Assembly: GCA_934630385.1 (NCBI GenBank)
Contig: CAKTWE010000096.1
Coordinates: 1-6,302, forward strand
DNA length: 6,302 bases
Source: an uncultured Collinsella sp.
GTDB lineage: Bacteria > Actinomycetota > Coriobacteriia > Coriobacteriales > Coriobacteriaceae
Direction: 5' to 3'
Part shown: in pieces, positions 1-5,168 of the stretch
How positions within the stretch are numbered: position 1 is the first letter of the stretch
Layout of the letters: every line of letters starts with the position of its first letter
Made by a program: the position numbers and the translations under genes
Notes under the pieces: generated by a model
Told to the model about the DNA's origin: nothing
Database searches by the model: none
The model's input: the letters and a program-made list of their open reading frames with translations, nothing else

Positions 1-125
1 ATGTTGCCGACCGCGTGGTCTTTATGGATGGCGGTCGTATTGTCGAGGAGGGTCCTGCCGAGCAGGTCATCGACCATCCGCGCGAGCGGCGCACGCGTGA
101 GTTCTTGAGCCGTATCGAGGGGTAG
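1..125 (+). CDS. ABC transporter ATP-binding protein, polar amino acid type (C-terminal end only)
   Basis: Only the last 40 codons are present, read from base 3 to the TAG at 123-125; the rest lies left of the window. The visible protein begins VADRVVFMDGGRIVEEG and ends in a charged tail, REFLSRIEG. The pattern ADRV-x-FMDGG-x-IVEEG, then a 'P-x-E-Q-V-I-x-x-P' stretch and R-T-R-E-F-L, is typical of the C-terminus of GlnQ/ArtP-like ATPases that energise uptake of glutamine, arginine or similar polar amino acids. It corresponds to the region just after the H-loop ('H.....AxRVxxMdxGxiv'). Walker A, Walker B and the signature motif are outside the window, so the substrate cannot be judged. In this family the permease and binding-protein genes normally lie nearby, here presumably to the left. 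A strong terminator follows 33 bases after the stop, so this is probably the last gene of its operon. Confidence 0.85.
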   Translation, partial: VADRVVFMDGGRIVEEGPAEQVIDHPRERRTREFLSRIEG

Positions 126-158
126 GCTCGGCTATTTACTCAACTATTAATTGAGGCG

Positions 159-198
159 AAGCCGCCACAGGTCTTACGGTCTGTGGCGGCTTTTTGTT
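159..198 (+). terminator. Intrinsic terminator after the ABC transporter gene
   Basis: A perfect 10-bp inverted repeat, GCCGCCACAG (161-170) and CTGTGGCGGC (181-190), encloses a 10-base loop and is followed at once by TTTTTGTTT. Two A-T pairs (159-160 with 191-192) can extend the stem. It lies 33 bases past the ABC gene stop and should separate that operon from the EF-G-like gene. Confidence 0.93.
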
Positions 199-435
199 TA
201 CATCGACGGGGTTCAATAATTGCCCCACAAGCTTGTCTCTTCCTCTCGCCGCCTGTATTCATACGTGTGCCGAAAGGTATGCATGGACAGCCGTCCGTGA
301 GGGTAGGGTGGTGGCATAGGACATTTGGAGGGTGAGTCGGCTCGGCTGCCGACCATGCTGCTCCCGGGACGGCACCGACCGCGAACTCTCCCCGTTGGCG
401 TCGCGCATTGCGCGCGGCCCTGCAAGGAGGTCATC
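199..435 (+). other. Untranslated region upstream of the EF-G-like gene, with several short inverted repeats
   Basis: No convincing gene is seen here. The stretch must hold the promoter of the EF-G-like gene. The best match I can find is weak: TTGTCT (233-238), 17 bases, then TATTCA (256-261). Small inverted repeats are frequent: the palindrome ACAAGCTTGT (227-236); GGAC/GTCC (285-288 and 293-296); GTCGGC/GCCGAC (336-341 and 348-353); CGCGCA-T-TGCGCG (402-414). GCATGG (281-286) can also pair with CCATGC (353-358) around the smaller hairpins. I do not recognise a known riboswitch core. In GC-rich DNA several of these repeats may be chance. Confidence 0.4.
424..430 (+). promoter_or_regulatory. 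Ribosome binding site that fixes the EF-G-like start
   Basis: AAGGAGG lies five bases before the ATG at 436. This is a near-perfect Shine-Dalgarno site. It selects ATG 436 over the in-frame TTG at 325 and ATG at 355. Those would add a proline- and arginine-rich extension that does not look like an EF-G N-terminus. Confidence 0.9.
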
Positions 436-2511
436 ATGGGTGCTCCCAAGACCGGCAATGTAAGGAACGTGGTGCTCGTAGGCCAAGGCGGGGTGGGCAA
501 GACTTCACTCGCCGAGGCCATGCTCCACCTTTCCGGCAAGACCGCCCGCCTGGGCGGCCACGACGGCACCAAGCCCACGCTCGACTATGACCCCGAAGAG
601 GTCAAGCGTTCATTCTCCATCTCGACGACCATCGCGCCGATCGACTGGAAGGGCGCCCGCATCAACGTGCTCGATGCTCCGTGCTACCCCGATTTTATCG
701 GGGACGCCTTTGCCGCGATGAGCGTCTGCGAAACGGCTCTGTTTGTGGTCGACGCCGAGGCCGGCCCGCAGCCTACGACGGTTAAGCTCTGGTATGCGGC
801 GGAGGACCTGCGCCTGGCGCGTGCGGTGTTCGTGAACCGCCTGTCGCGCTCCGAGGCCAGCTTTACGACCACAATGGACTTGCTGCAGGAGCGCTTTGGC
901 ACGCGCCTGGGCGCCGTGACCCTTCCCTGGGGCGAGGGCGAGGACTTTGACGGCATTATCGACCTGGTGCGCATGAAGGCGCGCCATTGCAACGGCACCG
1001 AAGCCGTTGAGTCGGAGATTCCCGAGGAGTATCGTGTCCAGGCTGAGGAGGCCCATGACCATCTGTGCGAGCTGGTGGCCGAGGCTGACGACGAGCTGAT
1101 GATGAAGTACTTGGAAGGCGAGGAGACGCTGACGCAGGAGGAGCTTGAAGGCCTGCTGTCGAAGGCGATCGCCGAGCGCATCTTTGTGCCGGTCTTTGCG
1201 GGCGATTGCATTAAGGAGCAGGGCGTCAACTCACTGATGGACGACATCGCAACGTACTTCCCGGCACCGACCGACTATGGCGAGATGCCGCTCATCGACG
1301 GCGATTCGCTCAAGATTTCGAGCGACGATGACCGCCCGGTGGCGTTTGTGTTTAAGACGCTGGCCGATCCGCAGCAGGGCCGCATCAGCTTTATCAAGGT
1401 ACTGACGGGCACGCTTGAGCCGGGCCTTGAGCTGGTCAACGCGCGTACCCGCAAGAGCGATCGTCTGGCTCACCTGTATGTGATGTGCGGCCGCGACATG
1501 ACCGAGGTCGGTCACGCCTATGCCGGCGACATTATCGTGGCGCCAAAGTTGGCGGCAGAGACGGGTGACACGCTCTCCATTACCGGTAAGGTCGAGGCAG
1601 CGGCGTTTAAGTTCCCCAACTCGCAGTACCGCATTGCCATCGAGGCCGAGAACCGCGGCGACGAGGAGAAGCTCTACACGTTTATCGAGAAGGCGTGCAA
1701 GGCCGATCCGACCATGAGTATCGATCGTGACGAGGAGACGGGCCAGACTATCATCTCCGCCGTGGGTGAGGCGCAGGTTTCGGTGCTGCTCAACCGTTTG
1801 GAGGACCGTACCAAGGTCGTGGCCAAGAGCGTGCCGATCCGCATTCCGTATCGCGAGACCATCCGCCGCACGGCAAGTGCTCAGGGCCGCCACAAAAAGC
1901 AGACTGGCGGTGCCGGTCAGTATGGCGACTGCTGGCTGCGCGTTGAGCCGCTCATTGGGCCCGACGGCACGAGCGATGGCTATGAGTTTGTGGACGAGGT
2001 CGTGGGCGGCCGCATTCCGCGCTCGCTGATTCCCGCCGTGGATAAGGGCGTCCAGGAGACCATGAAGGACGGCATCATTGCCGGCTACCCGCTCACGGGC
2101 ATTCGCGTGGCTGTGTACGACGGTTCGTATCACAGCGTCGACTCCAACGAGATGGCGTTTCGCGCGGCGGCACGCATCGGCCTGCGCAAGGCATGCGCCG
2201 ATGCCGACCCGGTGGTGCTGGAGCCCATCGAGGAAATCACGGTGACGATCCCCGAGAGCTATGCCGGCGCCGTGATGGGCGACATCTCGGCATCGCGCGG
2301 TCGCGTGACGGGCATGGAGACCGATGAGCGCGGCGATACCGTGGTTATTGCCCAGGCGCCGCTGGCCGAGCTGACGGATTACTCGACGCGCCTGCGCTCT
2401 ATCACGCGCGGCACGGGTGACTTTACCATGAGGCCCGCTGGCTACGAGCAGGTTCCCTATGACGTTCAGGCCAAGCTGGTCGAGCGCTATGAGGAGGGCC
2501 GCGCCAAGTAG
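436..2511 (+). CDS. EF-G-like translation GTPase paralog (EF-G2/FusA2 type) with degenerate G motifs
   Basis: The 691-residue protein has the full EF-G architecture and the usual EF-G length: G domain (about 1-290), domain II (about 300-380), domain III (393-470), domain IV (475-595) and domain V (599-680). The P-loop is GQGGVGKT (16-23). Domain IV is highly conserved, with HKKQTGGAGQYG (486-497), 'GGRIPRSLIPAVDKG', and an intact G-x-P-L-T-G-I-R-V stretch; domain V carries 'PESYAGAVMGDIS'. It should therefore fit the ribosomal A site as EF-G does. The nucleotide site is unusual. Switch II, normally DTPGHVDF, reads DAPCYPDF (80-87): the DxxG glycine is Cys83 and the catalytic histidine is Tyr84. 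The G4 motif NKxD reads NRLS (134-137). The switch I motif RGIT reads RSFS (58-61). The RSF/RSV-type switch I and the tyrosine after switch II recall mycobacterial FusA2, so this is probably not the housekeeping fusA product. It is a single-gene unit with its own ribosome binding site and terminator. Exact role unknown; ribosome binding is likely, normal GTP turnover is doubtful. Tetracycline-protection proteins share the fold, but nothing here points specifically to them. Confidence 0.92.
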   Translation: MGAPKTGNVRNVVLVGQGGVGKTSLAEAMLHLSGKTARLGGHDGTKPTLDYDPEEVKRSFSISTTIAPIDWKGARINVLDAPCYPDFIGDAFAAMSVCETALFVVDAEAGPQPTTVKLWYAAEDLRLARAVFVNRLSRSEASFTTTMDLLQERFGTRLGAVTLPWGEGEDFDGIIDLVRMKARHCNGTEAVESEIPEEYRVQAEEAHDHLCELVAEADDELMMKYLEGEETLTQEELEGLLSKAIAERIFVPVFAGDCIKEQGVNSLMDDIATYFPAPTDYGEMPLIDGDSLKISSDDDRPVAFVFKTLADPQQGRISFIKVLTGTLEPGLELVNARTRKSDRLAHLYVMCGRDMTEVGHAYAGDIIVAPKLAAETGDTLSITGKVEAAAFKFPNSQYRIAIEAENRGDEEKLYTFIEKACKADPTMSIDRDEETGQTIISAVGEAQVSVLLNRLEDRTKVVAKSVPIRIPYRETIRRTASAQGRHKKQTGGAGQYGDCWLRVEPLIGPDGTSDGYEFVDEVVGGRIPRSLIPAVDKGVQETMKDGIIAGYPLTGIRVAVYDGSYHSVDSNEMAFRAAARIGLRKACADADPVVLEPIEEITVTIPESYAGAVMGDISASRGRVTGMETDERGDTVVIAQAPLAELTDYSTRLRSITRGTGDFTMRPAGYEQVPYDVQAKLVERYEEGRAK

Positions 2512-2545
2512 CGTGGGGCATTGCCTGTAACATACGTGCCGATGC

Positions 2546-2581
2546 AAGGGCCGCTCTGGGGAATCCGGGGCGGCCCTTTTT
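2546..2581 (+). terminator. Intrinsic terminator after the EF-G-like gene
   Basis: AAGGGCCGC (2546-2554) pairs perfectly with GCGGCCCTT (2570-2578). The inner bases (CTGG 2556-2559 with CCGG 2565-2568, one G-T wobble) continue the stem to a small GGAAT loop, and TTTTT (2577-2581) closes it. It starts 34 bases past the stop at 2511. Read on the minus strand the hairpin is followed only by TT, so it is a poorer terminator for the convergent nuclease gene. Confidence 0.92.
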
Positions 2582-2625
2582 GATTCCCGGTGAGGTTGCA
2601 AATCGGTTCTTGTCGCGGTTCGGCC

Positions 2626-3609
2626 CTAGTCCCCCGAGGCCTGATTGCGGCCGGTGGCGTAGTCGATCTGCACGTGCGGCTGCAGGTTGTAGCAATATAC
2701 GTGGAAGCAGAGGGTCTTGCCGTGGTCCTCGACCGATTGCGCCTCGAGGCGCACGCCGCGGCAGACAAGTTCCTCCTCGTTGTACATGGGCGTGACGCGA
2801 TAGAGAACATGGTTGCCCGTGTCGTGGATGTAGTTAAGAATTTGCTCCTCAAACGGCAGCATGCCCGTCTCGTTGAGATAACGCGTGCCGGTGAGGAGAT
2901 TCTTGCGGTTGGCGTTTTCGCCGCAGAGCGACCAGGCGATAAGGTGGCAGCGGTTGTAGAGGCTCTGGCCCGGAATAAAGTTGTAGCGTTGCTGGTGCCA
3001 TCCGGCGGGGTGGATGCGCGAGATATCGCCGCGCTCGCCTTGGCCGAGCGATTCGGGACCCACGCAGGCGAGTGCCTTGCGGGTGCGGCCCAGGCTATCG
3101 AGCTTGGAGAACTTCTTAAAGCAGCCCTCTTCGGTGGCGCGCTCGTATTCATCGAGCGTGAACGACGGCGTGCCGAGCGGGTGCGTGCTGTCGGCGCGCA
3201 GGGCGACATAGGGGTTGCCGGCGTAGTCGGGAATGCTGCTGAGATATACGCCGCGGGCGCGGTTGAGGTCGGGGTTTTCGACCTCGTCGATGGGGGTGGC
3301 GGCGCTGTCTGTGGAAGCGTCGTCACCGGTGTCGGTCGCGGTGGATTCGGAGCCGTCGCCAGAGTCTTGGCTATTTTGAGAGTCCGAGGAGCTCGCTGTT
3401 CCTGATTCGAGCCGGGCAACCAGGTCCGCCTCGTCGTCGGTGCGGCTGGGACTCTCGTTTTGTTTTTCGGCCAGGGCCGCCGCTTGCTCATCGCTTTGCG
3501 GCGACAACAGCTTGGGCGCTCCGTCGAGCGACCCTGTGAACAGCGCAAACCCAAGCACCACGGCGGTGCCGATGGAAAGTACTTGCTTGTAGGCGGACTT
3601 GCGCGACAT
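2626..3609 (-). CDS. Secreted or membrane-anchored DNA/RNA non-specific endonuclease (EndA/NucA family)
   Basis: 327 residues. The N-terminus is a short basic start followed by a hydrophobic segment (about 10-28, VLSIGTAVVLGFALFTGSL), acting as a signal peptide or membrane anchor; no clear cleavage site is evident. Next comes a hydrophilic linker rich in Ser, Asp, Thr and Gly (about 69-105), and then the nuclease domain (about 115-320). The active-site motif, DRGH in Serratia nuclease and often NRSH in Gram-positive relatives, reads NRCH (219-222), with His222 as the expected general base. Asn237, Asn246 and Glu254 keep the spacing of Serratia Asn110, Asn119 and Glu127, the metal-site residues. 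'KNLLTGTRYLN', 'GMLPFE', 'TGNHVLYRVTP' and a C-terminal 'QPHVQIDYATG' are hallmarks of streptococcal EndA-like DNA-entry nucleases. The domain has seven cysteines (163, 182, 221, 229, 283, 301, 306), suggesting disulphides outside the cell. Start ATG 3609 has AGGAG (3615-3619) five bases upstream. Likely roles are extracellular nucleic acid degradation for nutrients or DNA processing during uptake. No competence gene is adjacent, so the biological role is inferred only from the family. Confidence 0.92.
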   Translation of the reverse strand: MSRKSAYKQVLSIGTAVVLGFALFTGSLDGAPKLLSPQSDEQAAALAEKQNESPSRTDDEADLVARLESGTASSSDSQNSQDSGDGSESTATDTGDDASTDSAATPIDEVENPDLNRARGVYLSSIPDYAGNPYVALRADSTHPLGTPSFTLDEYERATEEGCFKKFSKLDSLGRTRKALACVGPESLGQGERGDISRIHPAGWHQQRYNFIPGQSLYNRCHLIAWSLCGENANRKNLLTGTRYLNETGMLPFEEQILNYIHDTGNHVLYRVTPMYNEEELVCRGVRLEAQSVEDHGKTLCFHVYCYNLQPHVQIDYATGRNQASGD

Positions 3610-3738
3610 TGAGGCTCCTGGATGGACGACTGGGAATCTACCAGTCTAGCAGGAGCCGACAGGGGCCGTTCTGTCGAACAAATACTTAAGATTTGGGACA
3701 AACGCTACGGATTCATTTGCCTCATATTTGACGTATGG
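3610..3738 (-). other. Gap between LacI regulator and nuclease gene; inverted repeat, no clear terminator
   Basis: This 129-base gap contains a 6-bp inverted repeat GACTGG/CCAGTC (3628-3633 and 3641-3646), nine bases before the nuclease Shine-Dalgarno on the minus strand. There is no T-run after it on either strand, so it is not a standard intrinsic terminator. I find no convincing promoter for the nuclease. Read-through from the LacI gene is therefore possible. Confidence 0.35.
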
Positions 3739-4749
3739 CTAGATCGAGGTGGAGTCGAGCCAGTTGAGCTTGCACTCGAGAATGCGCTGCTCGCCGGGTT
3801 CGCTGCTGCCGTCAAGTAGGGCGAGGAGCATCTCGGCCGCCTCTCTGCCTTCCTGGTCGACGGGCTCGATGATCGTGGAGACGGTCGGCGTGGTGAGGTT
3901 GGTCCAGTCTTCGCAGTTGAGTCCCAAAAGGCCGATTTGCTGCGGAAGTAGATGGGCCATGGGCTGGAGGGCCTTGTAGACACGGGGGAGTGCCCACTGA
4001 TTTTGCACGAAGATAAGGGTTCGCTTGGCGGGGTTGAGCTTGTATTTAAAGTATTCGGTGAGCTCGCTGATTGACGGCTTGTTGTGATCGATGGGGATGG
4101 CTTTGTAGAGCTGCCCATTCGCGGCCAATGCCTCGGCATATCCCTGAAAACGTTCCATGCGGGTGCGCATTTCGGTCATATTGGCAGCAATGGAGAAAAA
4201 GTCCTCGTAGCCGGCATCGAGAAGCGCCTGCGTGGCATTGTACACGCCGTCGTAGAGGTTGGTTTTGATCCAGCTGGTGCCTGGGCTGTAGATGGCCGCG
4301 TCAAAAAAGACGACGGGCTTGCCGGCGCGCTTGATGCGGTCGTGGACGGCCTTGAAATTTGCCGTGGGCTGGATGATAAAACCATCGACGCCCAGCGAGA
4401 GCATTTTGTCGACATACATGAGCTCGGTCTCGGGGTTAAAGTTGCTCGTGCAAACGACCGTCTGGTAGCCCGCGGGGAGCATGACTTGTTCCATGCCGTT
4501 GAGGACGAGGCCCGCCCACTTGTTGGTGTTATCCAAAATGATGATGGCGATGACGTGGGTCTGCTTGCCGGTGAGCGTTTGCGCTTGGGCGTTGGGAACG
4601 TATCCGAGTTCCTTGATGACGCGCGCAATCTTTGCCTGCGTCTTCTCGCTAAGCTTTTCTCGTTTGTCGTTGAGGTAATACGAGATGCTTGCCGTCGAGG
4701 TTCCCGCCTCTCGAGCGACGTCTGCGATCGTAACGCGCTGTTTTGCCAC
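3739..4749 (-). CDS. LacI-family transcriptional regulator, GTG start
   Basis: 336 residues from the GTG. The N-terminal helix-turn-helix (about 6-27) reads VTIADVAREAGTSTASISYYLN, with some variation from the usual 'TIxDVAxxAGVSxxTVSxxLN'. The hinge region PNAQAQTLTGKQ (52-63) provides the minor-groove leucine (Leu59). Residues 64-336 form the periplasmic-binding-protein-like sugar domain, with family landmarks such as 'GVDGFIIQP', 'IGLLGLNCEDW' and the C-terminal 'QEGREAAEMLLALL'. Against E. coli LacI, recognition residues Tyr17-Gln18 and Arg22 align with Thr19-Ala20 and Tyr24, so its operator should differ from the lac type. The start is GTG 4749, not ATG 4785: GGAAGGAG (4755-4762) lies five bases upstream and the protein then begins MAKQRVT, as family members do. 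It is divergent from the PTS permease gene, so it probably represses that gene, with a sugar or sugar phosphate as inducer. The inducer cannot be read from the sequence. Confidence 0.93.
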   Translation of the reverse strand: MAKQRVTIADVAREAGTSTASISYYLNDKREKLSEKTQAKIARVIKELGYVPNAQAQTLTGKQTHVIAIIILDNTNKWAGLVLNGMEQVMLPAGYQTVVCTSNFNPETELMYVDKMLSLGVDGFIIQPTANFKAVHDRIKRAGKPVVFFDAAIYSPGTSWIKTNLYDGVYNATQALLDAGYEDFFSIAANMTEMRTRMERFQGYAEALAANGQLYKAIPIDHNKPSISELTEYFKYKLNPAKRTLIFVQNQWALPRVYKALQPMAHLLPQQIGLLGLNCEDWTNLTTPTVSTIIEPVDQEGREAAEMLLALLDGSSEPGEQRILECKLNWLDSTSI

Positions 4750-4754
4750 AGCGA

Positions 4755-4762
4755 CTCCTTCC
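4755..4762 (-). promoter_or_regulatory. Ribosome binding site that selects the GTG start of the LacI regulator
   Basis: On the minus strand GGAAGGAG is followed by five bases (TCGCT) and GTG at 4749-4747. It lies inside the longer reading frame from ATG 4785, which has no comparable site. This argues that the first 12 codons of the longer frame are untranslated. Confidence 0.88.
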
Positions 4763-4931
4763 GACAGATGAGCATTTTCCAACATGATGACCTTGAGTCT
4801 TGGTGAGGGATGCGCTTCGGTGAGCGACTTTTTCCTTTCATATGAGTATGCAACAAATGCGGTATACGGGTGGGGTCGAAATTTGTGACCGGCATGCGCA
4901 TCTGCCGTCTACCGAGAAAATCAAATACTTC

Positions 4932-4957
4932 TTGACTTTTGAAATCGAGGGTAAAAT
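4932..4957 (+). promoter_or_regulatory. Possible promoter (TTGACT/TAAAAT, short spacer) for the PTS gene
   Basis: TTGACT (4932-4937) matches the -35 consensus at five of six positions and TAAAAT (4952-4957) matches the -10 at five of six. The 14-base spacer is shorter than normal, which weakens the call. If it is used, transcription would start near 4964 and the inverted repeat at 4971-4992 would sit just downstream, a classic repression site. Confidence 0.28.
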
Positions 4958-4970
4958 CGCAGGATTCATT

Positions 4971-5004
4971 TTTGGTTAAACGCATAACCAAATAGCATAA
5001 CCAA
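4971..5004. promoter_or_regulatory. Candidate LacI-family operator with an extra half-site
   Basis: TTTGGTTA (4971-4978) and TAACCAAA (4985-4992) form a perfect 8-bp inverted repeat around six bases. The exact centre is CG (4981-4982), as in many LacI-family operators. The right arm is then repeated directly: GCATAACCAA occurs at 4982-4991 and again at 4995-5004, a 13-base period. The location between a LacI gene and a divergent sugar transporter fits an operator for that regulator. Binding has not been shown; the assignment is inferred from symmetry and position. Confidence 0.6.
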
Positions 5005-5034
5005 CGCTCTGACCTGCGCGTTTACCGAAATAAG

Positions 5035-5064
5035 CTGGCAATAAGAAAAACGAGCACCTATATT
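5035..5064 (+). promoter_or_regulatory. Alternative promoter candidate (CTGGCA/TATATT) for the PTS gene
   Basis: CTGGCA (5035-5040, four of six -35 matches) and TATATT (5059-5064, five of six -10 matches) are 18 bases apart. Transcription would begin near 5070, leaving a leader of about 95 bases. The operator candidate would then lie upstream of the -35. It is an alternative to the TTGACT/TAAAAT pair; the sequence does not decide between them. Confidence 0.25.
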
Positions 5065-5102
5065 GGTCTTGTCGAAAAGACAGCAAGTCCAAACGGCAGG
5101 GG

Positions 5103-5168
5103 ATGCTCCGGAGGCCTCCGCAAACGGTGTCTTGCGCACGCAACTCTATGAAAAGAGGGAAGCAATGA
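5103..5168 (+). CDS. Possible 21-codon leader ORF overlapping the PTS start
   Basis: ATG 5103 opens a 21-codon frame (begins MLRRPPQTVS, ends MKRGKQ) whose TGA (5166-5168) overlaps the PTS ATG (5165-5167) as ATGA. Such overlaps commonly couple translation of two genes. Against it, the upstream AGGGG touches the ATG too closely to be a good ribosome binding site. An internal GTG at 5127 with GGAGG 12 bases upstream is no better. The peptide resembles nothing I know. It may be chance. Confidence 0.15.
   Translation: MLRRPPQTVSCARNSMKRGKQ

Larger units (their letters stand above)
4750..5164. other. Divergent intergenic regulatory region between LacI regulator and PTS gene
   Basis: These 415 bases are richer in A and T than the flanking genes and contain no clear protein gene apart from a doubtful leader ORF near the right end. 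They should carry promoters for both divergent genes. The main structured element is the operator candidate at 4971-5004. Smaller repeats are CGGCA/TGCCG (4890-4894 and 4903-4907), GTCTT/AAGAC (5066-5070 and 5077-5081), and the overlapping palindromes CTCCGGAG (5106-5113) and GGAGGCCTCC (5110-5119). I could not assign a reliable promoter to the LacI gene. Confidence 0.6.

Noticed and set aside
325..435. N-terminal extension of the EF-G-like protein from TTG 325 or ATG 355
   Set aside because: The AAGGAGG site five bases before ATG 436 and the EF-G-like N-terminus beginning there make the extension unlikely; its residues resemble translated non-coding GC-rich sequence.
1231..2601. 456-codon open frame on the minus strand
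   Set aside because: It lies wholly opposite the well-supported EF-G-like gene, shows a low-complexity composition rich in His, Arg, Ala and Leu, and contains no recognisable domain. Long antisense frames are expected in GC-rich coding DNA.
2590..3405. 271-codon open frame on the plus strand
   Set aside because: It is antisense to the nuclease, is composed mostly of Val, Ala and Gly, and has no ribosome binding site or known motif.
2487..3701. 404-codon open frame on the minus strand
   Set aside because: It overlaps the nuclease gene in another frame, is a Ser/Thr/Arg/Pro-rich shadow, and runs into the end of the convergent EF-G-like gene. The nuclease frame has clear catalytic motifs.
4750..4785. 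ATG 4785 start for the LacI-family regulator
   Set aside because: The ribosome binding site GGAAGGAG lies within this extension, five bases before a GTG that gives the normal LacI-family N-terminus.
4084..4806. 240-codon open frame on the plus strand
   Set aside because: It is antisense to the LacI-family gene, has no ribosome binding site and shows no recognisable fold.
5066..5081. GTCTT/AAGAC hairpin as a terminator or antiterminator in the PTS leader
   Set aside because: Only five base pairs, no T-run, and no antiterminator-type regulator in the window. It is too weak to call.
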